From: Streptomyces luteolus
Lineage (GTDB): Bacteria; Actinomycetota; Actinomycetes; Streptomycetales; Streptomycetaceae
Length of the DNA stretch: 57,972 nucleotides
Assembly: GCF_029968015.1 (NCBI RefSeq)
Contig: NZ_JASCIS010000050.1
Span: 1 to 57,972 of the forward strand
Reading direction: 5' to 3'
The position numbers and the translations under genes were made by a program. Of the stretch, positions 32,717 to 41,709 are shown piece by piece (within the stretch, counting starts at the first letter, position 1; each line of letters begins with the position of its first letter). The notes beneath the pieces were generated by a model. It was given only the letters and a program-made list of their open reading frames with translations. It was not told the origin of the DNA and searched no databases.

Positions 32717-35700
32717 ATGTCCCTGAGTGACGAGACTGGTGTATCGTCCCGACAGGGGCTGCGCCAGGCGGAGTTCGGCGCCGGGGAGACAGCAGAGGAC
32801 GAGGGGGCGACGGGCGATGTACGGCCGATGGGCGAACACTCCGAAGCGGCACGGCCGCCGGCGGCGACCACCGCGCGTTCCACTGCCCGCGAGCGACCGC
32901 AGAGCGCTCCGCGGGGCACCGCCACGCACGAGGGCTCCCTACGCGCGAGCGCTGCGCGGCAGGACCGCGCCCGCCGGGGACGCGAAGGCCCGGTGGCCCC
33001 GCCCGAGGTGGGTGGCCCGGTGAACGCGCCGGGAGCGTGGCAGGTCCGCCTCCTCGACCCGCGCCGCAGCCAGCTGAACCAGCTGCTGCTCGCGGGCGTC
33101 TGCGCGGCGTACGCGGCGGGCTCCGCCGTCGGCTGGGGCTCGGCCGAACTCTCGTACATCATGGGCGACTTCGGCCTCAGCGCCGCCGCCGCCGTGGCCG
33201 CCGTGTCGTGCTTCCTCTACGCCCGCAGCAAGCACAGCCGCTTCCGGCCCGCCTGGCTGCTGTTCGGCATCTCCTCCGCGATGGCGGCGCTCGGCAACGC
33301 CGTCTGGGGCTGGTACGAAGTGGTGCTCCAGCGCCCCGTGCCGAGCCCGTGCCTCGCCGACCTGTTCTTCCTGTGCTTCGCGCCGCCCGCCATCGTCGGG
33401 CTGCTCGTGCTCGCCAAGCGGCCCGTCACGCGCGCCGGCTGGGTCTGCCTCGGCCTCGACTCCTGGCTGATCGGCGGCTCGCTCCTGACGCTCGCCTGGA
33501 GCCTGGCCCTCGCGCACACGGCCGAGTTCGGCGACCTGAGTGTCTCGCACGCCGCGCTGTCGCTCGCGTACCCACTGCTCGACATCGCGCTCGTCAGCAT
33601 GGTCCTCGCCCTGCACTTCCGGCGCTCCGCGACCAACCGCTCCGCGGTGAACACGGCGATCGCCGCGATAGCCCTGACGGTGATGTGCGACGCCCTGTTC
33701 ACCTCCCCGCTGCTGCGGGAGGCGTACCGCTCGGGCCAGATCCTCGACGCCGGCTGGTTCGCCGGCTCCCTGCTCCTCGCGTACGCCCCGTGGACCACCC
33801 CCCGCGAGCCGGTCGGGAGCGAGCCGGGGCCCGAGGCGCGACGCGCGGCGGACGCGACCGGACCGCGGCGCGGCGCCGGGCGCGGACCGCGGCCGATCGC
33901 GGGCTCGCTGGCCGCACTCACCCCGTATCTGGCCGCCGCCGTCTGCACGCTGGGGATTCTCTACAACACCCTGGACGGCCGCAGCGTCGACCGCGTCGTG
34001 CTCTTCACCGCCTGTACGGTCGTGCTCGCCCTGGTCGTGCGGCAGGCGATCATGCTGCTCGACAACATCACGCTCACCCAGGAACTCGCCCAGAAGGAGA
34101 ACCACTTCCGCTCCCTGGTGCAGGGCTCCAGCGACGTCATCATGATCGCCGCCCCGAACGGCATCCTGCGGTACGTCAGCCCGGCCGCCGCCGGAGTCTG
34201 GGGCCGGGACGCGGACGAGCTGGTCGGCTCCGAGCTGGCCACGCTGATCCACCCCGCCGACCTCGGCCGCGTCGTCCACGAGATCCGCCGCTTCCTCGCC
34301 GTACGACCGCAGGACGAGCCGACCACGCGCATCGAGTGCCGCTTCCGCTCCGGCAGCGGCAGCTGGCTGAACGTGGAGTCGACCGTCAACAGACACCACG
34401 GCGGCCTCATCTTCAACAGCCGTGACGTGACCGAACGGGTGCGCCTGCAGGCCCAGTTGCAGCACAACGCCGAGCACGACCCGCTCACCGACCTGCCCAA
34501 CCGCGCCCTGTTCACCAAGCGCGTCGCGGGCGCCCTCGGCGGCAGGCGCATCGGGGACCGCGGCACCGCCGTGCTCTTCATCGACCTCGACGGCTTCAAG
34601 GGCGTCAACGACACCATCGGCCACCAGGCGGGCGACGAACTCCTCGTCCAGGCAGCCCGCCGACTGGCCGAATCGGTGCGCTCCGGGGACACCGCCGCCC
34701 GCCTCGGCGGTGACGAGTTCGCGGCGCTCATCGTCGGCGACGGCACCCGCGACCGCGCGGCGCGTGAACGGCACATCTACGAGCTCGCGGACCGGCTCCG
34801 GCTCAGACTCTCCGAGCCGTACACCATCGACGGCCAGGAGGTGCGCGTGGCCGCCTCCATCGGCGTCTCCTTCGCCGAACCCGGCGTCACGGCGGGGGAG
34901 TTGCTGCGCAACGCCGACCTCGCGATGTACCGCGCCAAGGCCGCGGGCAAGGGCCGCGTCGTGCTCTACGCGCCCCAGATGCAGGCCGAGGTGGTCCGCA
35001 AGGCCGAGCTCGCCACGCGGCTGCGCAGCGCGCTGCACGAGGGCGAGTTCGCGCTGCTGCACCAGCCGGTGGTCTCGCTCGACTCCGGGGACGTCACCGC
35101 CGTCGCCGCGCAGGCCAGATGGCGCTCGGCCCAGGGCATCCTGTTCACGCCCGCCGAGTTCCTGCGCGTGGCCGACGACCACGACCGCGCCGCCGAGCTG
35201 GGCCGCTGGCTCCTGGAGGAGGCCGTCGAGCAGGCCGCCGAGCGCGGTCGCGCCGGGCACGCCGTCCCCGTGACCGTCCGGATGAGCGCGCAGCGCCTCC
35301 TCGACCGCTCCATGCCCCTCGGCTCCGTCGAGGCGCTCCTGACGCGGTACGGACTGCCCTCCGGCGCCCTCGTCATCGAGCTGGCCGACAGCGACCCGCG
35401 CACGCCCCTGGACGACCTGGAGCGGCGCCTGGCCGCACTGCGCAGGCTCGGCGTCCGGATCGCCCTGGACGGCCTGGGCACCGGCCACGCCGCGATCAAC
35501 GCGCTGCGCCGGCTCCCCGTGGACGTACTGAAGCTGGACCGCTCCCTGGTCGAGGGTGTCGTCGAATCGGCCAGGCTGCACAAGATCACCAGCGGTCTCC
35601 TGCGCATCGCGGGCGACCTCGGCCTGCAGTCGGTGGCCGACGGCGTGGACCTTCCGGAGCAGGTCGTCGCCCTGCGCGAGATGGGCTGCACGCACGGCCA

Positions 35701-35878
35701 GGGCATGGCCTTCTCCGGGCCCCTCGACGAGCTCCGCCTGCGCAGTGCCCTCGTCGCGGGCGACTACGCGCTGCCGCAGGGGCCGGCCGAGCCGGTCTTC
35801 GTGGGCGGCGGGGTGATCGGCTCTACCAGAGACACCCGCTTGCGCTCACATAATGAGACGGCCGTCCCACCCACTTGA
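32717..35878 (+). CDS. cdgC: Membrane PAS-GGDEF-degenerate EAL protein, CdgC type
   Basis: 1053 residues. A disordered acidic/basic head (1-105), eight to ten membrane helices (about 110-450), a PAS domain (about 470-580; HFRSLVQGSSDVIMIAAPNG), a GGDEF domain (about 590-760; DPLTDLPNR, DLDGFKGVNDT, intact LGGDEFAALIV) and an EAL-like domain (about 765-1030). In the last, the EAL triad reads AAQ (VAAQARWRS) and other metal residues are lost, so only diguanylate cyclase activity is expected. In Streptomyces, CdgC before ilvB has this architecture; the symbol rests on that. ATG 32717 is preceded by AGAGAG. Confidence 0.82.
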   Translation: MSLSDETGVSSRQGLRQAEFGAGETAEDEGATGDVRPMGEHSEAARPPAATTARSTARERPQSAPRGTATHEGSLRASAARQDRARRGREGPVAPPEVGGPVNAPGAWQVRLLDPRRSQLNQLLLAGVCAAYAAGSAVGWGSAELSYIMGDFGLSAAAAVAAVSCFLYARSKHSRFRPAWLLFGISSAMAALGNAVWGWYEVVLQRPVPSPCLADLFFLCFAPPAIVGLLVLAKRPVTRAGWVCLGLDSWLIGGSLLTLAWSLALAHTAEFGDLSVSHAALSLAYPLLDIALVSMVLALHFRRSATNRSAVNTAIAAIALTVMCDALFTSPLLREAYRSGQILDAGWFAGSLLLAYAPWTTPREPVGSEPGPEARRAADATGPRRGAGRGPRPIAGSLAALTPYLAAAVCTLGILYNTLDGRSVDRVVLFTACTVVLALVVRQAIMLLDNITLTQELAQKENHFRSLVQGSSDVIMIAAPNGILRYVSPAAAGVWGRDADELVGSELATLIHPADLGRVVHEIRRFLAVRPQDEPTTRIECRFRSGSGSWLNVESTVNRHHGGLIFNSRDVTERVRLQAQLQHNAEHDPLTDLPNRALFTKRVAGALGGRRIGDRGTAVLFIDLDGFKGVNDTIGHQAGDELLVQAARRLAESVRSGDTAARLGGDEFAALIVGDGTRDRAARERHIYELADRLRLRLSEPYTIDGQEVRVAASIGVSFAEPGVTAGELLRNADLAMYRAKAAGKGRVVLYAPQMQAEVVRKAELATRLRSALHEGEFALLHQPVVSLDSGDVTAVAAQARWRSAQGILFTPAEFLRVADDHDRAAELGRWLLEEAVEQAAERGRAGHAVPVTVRMSAQRLLDRSMPLGSVEALLTRYGLPSGALVIELADSDPRTPLDDLERRLAALRRLGVRIALDGLGTGHAAINALRRLPVDVLKLDRSLVEGVVESARLHKITSGLLRIAGDLGLQSVADGVDLPEQVVALREMGCTHGQGMAFSGPLDELRLRSALVAGDYALPQGPAEPVFVGGGVIGSTRDTRLRSHNETAVPPT

Positions 35879-35911
35879 CACATCCTGGGGGGTGGGGAGA
35901 GGGTCAATGCC

Positions 35912-35953
35912 ATGCGCACCCGAATTCTCGTACTTGGAAAGCGCGTCGGCTAA
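35912..35953 (+). CDS. ilv operon leader peptide
   Basis: Thirteen codons, MRTRILVLGKRVG, with Ile-Leu-Val-Leu in succession: a stalling cassette for all three branched-chain amino acids. GGGGAGAGGG lies just upstream as ribosome site. A terminator hairpin follows 53 bases after its stop, and ilvB 95 bases after that. A classic transcription-attenuation leader: ribosome stalling at ILVL when charged tRNA is short should prevent the terminator forming. Confidence 0.85.
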   Translation: MRTRILVLGKRVG

Positions 35954-36040
35954 GGCTGGGACTGCGGACACCGCAGAGATCTCAGCGCTACTGGCACCGA
36001 CGCGCTCCCCTCGCTTGCCTCCGGGCACGAGGGGTTTTTT
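35940..36040 (+). terminator. ilvB attenuator
   Basis: Intrinsic terminator CCCCTCG (36007-36013), loop, CGAGGGG (36028-36034), then six T. Upstream, CTGCGG-ACA-CCGCAG (35962-35976) makes a pause-type hairpin. AGCGCGTCGG (35940-35949, overlapping the last leader codons) is the exact complement of CCGACGCGCT (35997-36006), which abuts the terminator stem. A stalled ribosome would mask the first strand and free the second; I do not see which strand then blocks the terminator. Confidence 0.8.
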
Positions 36041-36101
36041 GTTGCACTGGCACCTCACATATCCTCGCAAAACACCCTCTTAGCTTCGAGAAGAGACGCC
36101 G

Positions 36102-37994
36102 ATGACCGAGCAGGCCACCGGGGCCCATCCGCAGCCGCGGCCCCGACCCTCTGGACAGCAGACCGCCCCCGCCCAGCAGCTGACGGGTGCGCAGTCCCTC
36201 ATTCGTTCTCTCGAGGAAGTCGGGGCCGAGACGGTATTCGGCATCCCGGGCGGCGCGATCATGCCGGCCTACGACCCGCTCATGGACTCCGCCAAGGTCC
36301 GCCACATCCTGGTCCGCCACGAGCAGGGCGCGGGCCACGCGGCCACCGGTTACGCGCAGGCCACCGGCAAGGTCGGCGTCTGCATGGCCACCTCGGGCCC
36401 CGGCGCCACCAACCTGGTCACCCCGATCGCCGACGCGCACATGGACTCGGTGCCGCTGGTCGCGATCACCGGCCAGGTCGCCTCGAAGGCCATCGGCACG
36501 GACGCCTTCCAGGAGGCGGACATCGTCGGCATCACCATGCCGATCACCAAGCACAACTTCCTGGTCACCAAGGCCGAGGACATCCCGAAGACGATCGCGG
36601 AGGCCTTCCACATCGCCTCCACCGGCCGTCCGGGCCCGGTCCTGGTGGACATCGCCAAGGACGCGCTGCAGGCGCGGACCACGTTCAGCTGGCCGCCGCA
36701 GGCCGACCTGCCGGGCTACCGGCCGGTGACCAAGCCGCACGCCAAGCAGATCCGCGAGGCTGCCAAGCTGATCGCCCAGGCCAAGCGGCCCGTCCTGTAC
36801 GTCGGCGGCGGTGTGCTCAAGGCGCACGCCACCGCCGAGCTGAAGGTCCTCGCAGAACTCACCCGGGCGCCCGTCACCACCACCCTGATGGCGCTCGGCG
36901 CGTTCCCCGACAGTCACGAGCTGCACGTGGGAATGCCGGGCATGCACGGTGCGGTCACCGCCGTCACCGCGCTGCAGAAGGCCGACCTGATCGTCGCCCT
37001 CGGAGCCCGCTTCGACGACCGCGTCACCGGCAAGCTCGACTCCTTCGCCCCGTACGCGAAGATCGTGCACGCCGACATCGACCCCGCGGAGATCGGCAAG
37101 AACCGCGCCGCCGACGTCCCGATCGTCGGTGACGCCCGCGAGGTCATCGCCGACCTGGTCCTGGCCCTGCAGACCGAGCACGGCGAGGGTCACGTCGGCG
37201 AGGCCGCCCAGGACGGGTACGCCGCCTGGTGGGAGCTGCTCGACCGCTGGCGCGAGACCTACCCGCTCAGCTTCGACCTGCCCGAGGACGGCAGCCTCGC
37301 CCCGCAGCAGGTCATCCAGCGGATCGGCCAACTCGCCCCGGAGGGCACGGTGTTCGCGGCCGGCGTCGGCCAGCACCAGATGTGGGCCGCGCACTTCATC
37401 GACTACGAGAAGCCCGCCACCTGGCTCAACTCCGGCGGCGCCGGAACCATGGGCTACGCGGTCCCCGCCGCCATGGGCGCCAAGGCCGGCCGCCCCGATG
37501 CCCCGGTCTGGGCGATCGACGGCGACGGCTGCTTCCAGATGACCAACCAGGAACTGACCACCTGCGCCCTGAACAACATCCCGATCAAGGTCGCCGTCAT
37601 CAACAACGGCGCCCTCGGCATGGTCCGCCAGTGGCAGAACCTGTTCTACGACGGCCGGTACTCCAACACCGTCCTGCACGCCGACGACACCGGCCACGAG
37701 AACACCGGCTCCCAGCTCGGCGCCAGCAAGGCCGCCCGCAAGGGCACCCGCGTCCCGGACTTCGTGAAGCTGTCCGAGGCCATGGGCTGTGTCGCGCTGC
37801 GCTGCGAGGACCCGGCCGAGCTCGACGCGGTCATCGCCAAGGCGAACGAGATCAACGACCGCCCGGTCGTCGTCGACTTCATCGTCCACGAGGACGCCCA
37901 GGTCTGGCCGATGGTCGCCGCCGGCACCTCCAACGACGAGGTCATGGCCGCCCGGGGCGTCCGCCCCGACTTCGGCGACATGGCAGACGACTGA
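36102..37994 (+). CDS. ilvB: Acetolactate synthase large subunit
   Basis: 630 residues. Condenses pyruvate with pyruvate or 2-ketobutyrate, the first common step to valine, leucine and isoleucine. Landmarks are the ThDP-activating Glu (E74, HEQGAGHAA), SGPGATNLVT, GMPGMHG, and the ThDP/Mg motif GDGCFQMTNQELTT...NNGALGMVRQWQ. The N-terminal 25 residues are Pro/Gln-rich and variable. Controlled by the attenuator just upstream; ilvN starts 33 bases after its stop. Confidence 0.96.
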   Translation: MTEQATGAHPQPRPRPSGQQTAPAQQLTGAQSLIRSLEEVGAETVFGIPGGAIMPAYDPLMDSAKVRHILVRHEQGAGHAATGYAQATGKVGVCMATSGPGATNLVTPIADAHMDSVPLVAITGQVASKAIGTDAFQEADIVGITMPITKHNFLVTKAEDIPKTIAEAFHIASTGRPGPVLVDIAKDALQARTTFSWPPQADLPGYRPVTKPHAKQIREAAKLIAQAKRPVLYVGGGVLKAHATAELKVLAELTRAPVTTTLMALGAFPDSHELHVGMPGMHGAVTAVTALQKADLIVALGARFDDRVTGKLDSFAPYAKIVHADIDPAEIGKNRAADVPIVGDAREVIADLVLALQTEHGEGHVGEAAQDGYAAWWELLDRWRETYPLSFDLPEDGSLAPQQVIQRIGQLAPEGTVFAAGVGQHQMWAAHFIDYEKPATWLNSGGAGTMGYAVPAAMGAKAGRPDAPVWAIDGDGCFQMTNQELTTCALNNIPIKVAVINNGALGMVRQWQNLFYDGRYSNTVLHADDTGHENTGSQLGASKAARKGTRVPDFVKLSEAMGCVALRCEDPAELDAVIAKANEINDRPVVVDFIVHEDAQVWPMVAAGTSNDEVMAARGVRPDFGDMADD

Positions 37995-38027
37995 GGCCCA
38001 AGAGAGCGAAAGAGAGACTCACGAGAC

Positions 38028-38552
38028 ATGTCCAAGCACACGCTCTCCGTCCTGGTCGAGAACAAGCCCGGTGTCCTGGCCCGGATCACCGCCCTGTTCT
38101 CGCGCCGCGGCTTCAACATCGACTCGCTCGCCGTCGGCGTCACCGAGCACCCCGACATCTCCCGCATCACCATCGTGGTCAACGTCGAGGACCTCCCCCT
38201 CGAACAGGTCACCAAGCAGCTGAACAAGCTCGTCAACGTCCTGAAGATCGTGGAGCTCGAGCCCGGCCAGGCCGTCCAGCGCGAACTCGTCCTCGCCAAG
38301 GTCCGCGCCGACAACGAGACCCGCTCGCAGATCGTCGAGATCGTCCAGCTGTTCCGCGCCAAGACCGTGGACGTCTCGCCCGAGGCGGTCACCATCGAGG
38401 CCACCGGATCCAGCGACAAGCTGGAGGCGATGCTCAGGATGCTGGAGCCCTACGGCATCAAGGAACTCGTCCAGTCCGGCACGATCGCCATCGGCCGCGG
38501 CTCGCGCTCCATCACGGACCGCTCGCTGCGCGCCCTCGACCGTTCGGCCTGA
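38028..38552 (+). CDS. ilvN: Acetolactate synthase small regulatory subunit
   Basis: 174 residues. The N-terminal ACT domain (KHTLSVLVENKPGVLARITALFSRRGFNIDSL) binds valine for feedback inhibition, and the C-terminal ALS_ss domain starts near residue 80. Activates and stabilises IlvB. Start ATG 38028. ilvC follows after 111 bases with its own ribosome site. Confidence 0.95.
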   Translation: MSKHTLSVLVENKPGVLARITALFSRRGFNIDSLAVGVTEHPDISRITIVVNVEDLPLEQVTKQLNKLVNVLKIVELEPGQAVQRELVLAKVRADNETRSQIVEIVQLFRAKTVDVSPEAVTIEATGSSDKLEAMLRMLEPYGIKELVQSGTIAIGRGSRSITDRSLRALDRSA

Positions 38553-38663
38553 CGCGCCGACGCGCCCCCGCGGCGCGCCTCTCGGATACCGAGACCCGAC
38601 ACCCTCTCACCCTGAGCCCGCCGTACGGTGGGACGCACCACCAGCACACATAGGAGATCTCCA

Positions 38664-39662
38664 GTGGCCGAGCTGTTCTACGACGACGACGCCGACCTGT
38701 CCATCATCCAGGGCCGCAAGGTCGCGGTCATCGGTTACGGCAGCCAGGGCCACGCCCACGCGCTGTCCCTGCGCGACTCGGGCGTCGACGTCCGCGTCGG
38801 CCTGCACGAGGGCTCCAAGTCCAAGGCCAAGGCCGAGGAGCAGGGCCTGCGCGTGGTCACCCCGTCGGAGGCCGCCGCCGAGGCCGACGTCATCATGATC
38901 CTCGTCCCGGACCCGATCCAGGCCCAGGTCTACGAGGAGACCATCGCCCCGAACCTGAAGGACGGCGACGCCCTGTTCTTCGGCCACGGCCTCAACATCC
39001 GCTACGGCTTCATCAAGCCCCCGGCGGGCGTCGACGTCTGCATGGTCGCCCCCAAGGGCCCGGGCCACCTGGTCCGCCGCCAGTACGAGGAGGGCCGCGG
39101 CGTTCCGTGCATCGCCGCCGTCGAGCAGGACGCGACCGGCAACGGCTTCGCGCTGGCGCTCTCGTACGCGAAGGGCATCGGCGGCACCCGCGCCGGCGTC
39201 ATCAAGACGACCTTCACCGAGGAGACCGAGACCGACCTGTTCGGCGAGCAGGCCGTTCTCTGCGGTGGTACGGCCGCGTTGGTCAAGGCCGGTTTCGAGA
39301 CCCTGACCGAGGCCGGCTACCAGCCGGAGATCGCGTACTTCGAGTGCCTGCACGAGCTGAAGCTCATCGTGGACCTCATGTACGAGGGCGGCCTGGAGAA
39401 GATGCGCTGGTCCATCTCCGAGACCGCCGAGTGGGGCGACTACGTCACCGGCCCGCGCATCATCACGGACGCCACCAAGGCCGAGATGAAGAAGGTCCTC
39501 GCGGAGATCCAGGACGGCACGTTCGCCAAGAACTGGATGGACGAGTACCACGGCGGTCTGAAGAAGTACAACGAGTACAAGAAGCAGGACTCCGAGCACC
39601 TCCTGGAGACCACCGGCAAGGAGCTGCGCAAGCTCATGAGCTGGGTGAACGAGGAGGCGTAA
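38664..39662 (+). CDS. ilvC: Ketol-acid reductoisomerase
   Basis: 332 residues, class I (short) form. Isomerises and reduces acetolactate or acetohydroxybutyrate with NADPH and Mg. Cofactor loop VIGYGSQGHAHALSLRDSG, followed by GLHEGSKSKAKA with phosphate-binding serine; the catalytic domain has MVAPKGPGHLVRRQYEEGRGVPC, the Mg ligands in FTEETETDLFGEQAVLCGG, and YECLHE-like FECLHELKLIVDLMYEGG. GTG 38664 has AGGAG seven bases upstream. A perfect hairpin ends the operon. Confidence 0.96.
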   Translation: MAELFYDDDADLSIIQGRKVAVIGYGSQGHAHALSLRDSGVDVRVGLHEGSKSKAKAEEQGLRVVTPSEAAAEADVIMILVPDPIQAQVYEETIAPNLKDGDALFFGHGLNIRYGFIKPPAGVDVCMVAPKGPGHLVRRQYEEGRGVPCIAAVEQDATGNGFALALSYAKGIGGTRAGVIKTTFTEETETDLFGEQAVLCGGTAALVKAGFETLTEAGYQPEIAYFECLHELKLIVDLMYEGGLEKMRWSISETAEWGDYVTGPRIITDATKAEMKKVLAEIQDGTFAKNWMDEYHGGLKKYNEYKKQDSEHLLETTGKELRKLMSWVNEEA

Positions 39663-39673
39663 GCCTCAGGCGA

Positions 39674-39702
39674 CAGGGCCGGAGCAGCTTGCTCCGGCCC
39701 TG
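39674..39702 (+). terminator. Terminator after ilvC
   Basis: CAGGGCCGGAGCA, loop GCT, TGCTCCGGCCCTG: a perfect 13-bp stem starting 12 bases after the ilvC stop, followed by TTGTCC. It separates ilvBNC from serA. Confidence 0.88.
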
Positions 39703-39772
39703 TTGTCCAACCCGTCGCACACGGACGGGTGATCCCTTCCGCAGAGGCGCAAGACCACCTCCGCACCGGCAC

Positions 39773-39865
39773 TAGACTGCCGTACTACATACGCGTCAGG
39801 CCCACAGCGTCGTGCGTCTTCCACGCGGCTTGCCCCTCCACCGCCTGCGGCCGTCGGGACGGCCG
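39773..39865 (+). promoter_or_regulatory. serA promoter and structured leader
   Basis: TAGACT (39773-39778) is the best -10 box in the gap. The leader to the start is about 105 bases and contains the perfect hairpin CGGCCGTC-GG-GACGGCCG (39848-39865) ending 16 bases before the GAGGA ribosome site. No leader peptide or T-box element is seen. Confidence 0.45.
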
Positions 39866-39891
39866 TCCGCAATGGACTTGTGAGGACACAC

Positions 39892-41493
39892 GTGAGCTCG
39901 AACCCTGCCAAACCCGTCGTACTCATCGCCGAAGAGCTGTCGCCCGCGACCGTGGACGCGCTGGGTCCGGACTTCGAGATCCGGCAGTGCAACGGCGCCG
40001 ACCGCGCCGAGCTGATCCCCGCGATCGCCGACGTCGACGCGATCCTGGTCCGCTCCGCCACCAAGGTGGACGCCGAGGCCATCGCCGCCGCGGGCAAGCT
40101 CAAGGTCGTCGCGCGCGCCGGCGTCGGTCTGGACAACGTCGACGTCTCCGCCGCCACCAAGGCCGGCGTGATGGTCGTCAACGCCCCGACGTCCAACATC
40201 GTCACCGCCGCCGAGCTGGCCTGCGGCCTTCTCGTCGCCACCGCGCGGAACATCCCGCAGGCCAACACCGCGCTGAAGAACCGCGAGTGGAAGCGCTCCA
40301 AGTACACGGGTGTCGAGCTGGCGGAGAAGACCCTCGGCGTCGTCGGCCTCGGCCGCATCGGCGTCCTGGTCGCCCAGCGCATGTCGGCCTTCGGCATGAA
40401 GGTCGTCGCGTACGACCCCTACGTCCAGCCCGCGCGGGCCGCGCAGATGGGCGTCAAGCTGCTCTCGCTCGACGAGCTCCTCGAGGTCTCCGACTTCATC
40501 ACCGTGCACCTGCCGAAGACGCCCGAGACCCTCGGTCTCATCGGTGACGAGGCGCTGCACAAGGTCAAGCCGAGCGTCCGCATCGTGAACGCCGCGCGCG
40601 GCGGGATCGTCGACGAGGAGGCGCTGTTCTCCGCGCTCAAGGAGGGCCGCGTCGCCGGCGCCGGCCTGGACGTGTACGCCAAGGAGCCGTGCACGGACTC
40701 GCCGCTCTTCGAGTTCGACCAGGTCGTCTGCACCCCGCACCTCGGCGCCTCCACGGACGAGGCGCAGGAGAAGGCGGGCATCGCCGTCGCCAAGTCGGTG
40801 CGCCTCGCGCTCGCCGGTGAGCTGGTGCCGGACGCGGTGAACGTCCAGGGCGGTGTCATCGCCGAGGACGTGCGCCCGGGTCTGCCGCTCGCCGAGAAGC
40901 TCGGCCGGATCTTCACCTCGCTCGCCGGTGAGGTCGCCGTCCGCCTGGACGTCGAGGTCTGCGGCGAGATCACCCAGCACGACGTCAAGGTGCTCGAACT
41001 CTCCGCGCTCAAGGGCGTGTTCGAGGACGTCGTGGACGAGACGGTGTCGTACGTGAACGCCCCGCTGTTCGCGCAGGAGCGCGGCGTCGAGGTGCGGCTG
41101 ACCACCACGTCCGAGTCGCCCGACCACCGCAACGTCGTCACGGTGCGCGGCACGCTGTCCGGCGGTGAGGAGATCGCGGTCTCCGGCACGCTGGCCGGGC
41201 CGAAGCACCTGCAGAAGATCGTCGCGATCGGCGAGCACGACATCGACCTGGCGCTCGCCGACCACATGGTGGTGCTGCGGTACGCGGACCGTCCCGGTGT
41301 CGTCGGCACGGTCGGCCGGGTGCTCGGTGAGGGTGGGCTGAACATCGCGGGCATGCAGGTGTCGCGTGCGGCGGCCGGGGGCGAGGCGCTGGCGGTCCTC
41401 ACGGTGGACGACACGGTGCCGGCGCAGGTCCTGACGGAGCTGGCGGCGGAGATCGGCGCGACGTCGGCTCGGTCGGTGAACTTGTCGGAGTAG
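39892..41493 (+). CDS. serA: D-3-phosphoglycerate dehydrogenase
   Basis: 533 residues, the long form. First step of serine synthesis. Substrate and NAD domains (1-310) hold VVGLGRIGVLVAQRM, the catalytic Arg in NAARGGIVDE, Glu in YAKEPC and His in CTPHLGAST; an intervening ASB domain (about 320-455) and an ACT domain (about 458-530, VVLRYADRPGVVGTVGRVLGEGGLNIAGMQV) allow serine control. GTG 39892 with GAGGA five bases upstream. Ends at a large palindrome shared with the convergent PucR gene. Confidence 0.95.
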   Translation: MSSNPAKPVVLIAEELSPATVDALGPDFEIRQCNGADRAELIPAIADVDAILVRSATKVDAEAIAAAGKLKVVARAGVGLDNVDVSAATKAGVMVVNAPTSNIVTAAELACGLLVATARNIPQANTALKNREWKRSKYTGVELAEKTLGVVGLGRIGVLVAQRMSAFGMKVVAYDPYVQPARAAQMGVKLLSLDELLEVSDFITVHLPKTPETLGLIGDEALHKVKPSVRIVNAARGGIVDEEALFSALKEGRVAGAGLDVYAKEPCTDSPLFEFDQVVCTPHLGASTDEAQEKAGIAVAKSVRLALAGELVPDAVNVQGGVIAEDVRPGLPLAEKLGRIFTSLAGEVAVRLDVEVCGEITQHDVKVLELSALKGVFEDVVDETVSYVNAPLFAQERGVEVRLTTTSESPDHRNVVTVRGTLSGGEEIAVSGTLAGPKHLQKIVAIGEHDIDLALADHMVVLRYADRPGVVGTVGRVLGEGGLNIAGMQVSRAAAGGEALAVLTVDDTVPAQVLTELAAEIGATSARSVNLSE

Positions 41494-41557
41494 TGGGGGG
41501 AGTTGGCGGGGCTCGGGGTGCGGTTGCGCGCCTCGGGCCCCGCTTTCTTCTTCCCCA

Positions 41558-41699
41558 CCCCGCCCCTTCCCGAAGTCCTCGCCGGACGGGCCTCCTCAAA
41601 CGCCGGAGGGGCTGAAAATTCAGCCCCTCCGGCGTTTGAGGAGCGGGGTCCGGGGCGGAGCCCCGTGGCTGTCCGCAGGACTTTCGGGAAGGGGCGGGG
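41558..41699. repeat. Nested giant palindrome between serA and the PucR gene
   Basis: Inner stem: a perfect 25-bp inverted repeat (41592-41616 with 41619-41643, loop AA) starting CTCCTCAAACGCCGGAGG. Next to it is the hairpin GGGGTCCGGGGCGGAGCCCCG. Outer arms 41558-41578 and 41678-41699 (CCCCGCCCCTTCCCGAA and complement) pair with one bulged T. The whole 142-base block could fold as one structure and probably ends both convergent genes. It contains the core of the family seen at 1-191. Confidence 0.85.
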
Positions 41700-41709
41700 A
41701 GGGGAGGAA

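Noticed and set aside
39663..39891. Riboswitch or T-box in the serA leader
   Set aside because: Only one simple 8-bp hairpin is seen; no T-box bulge sequence or known aptamer core.
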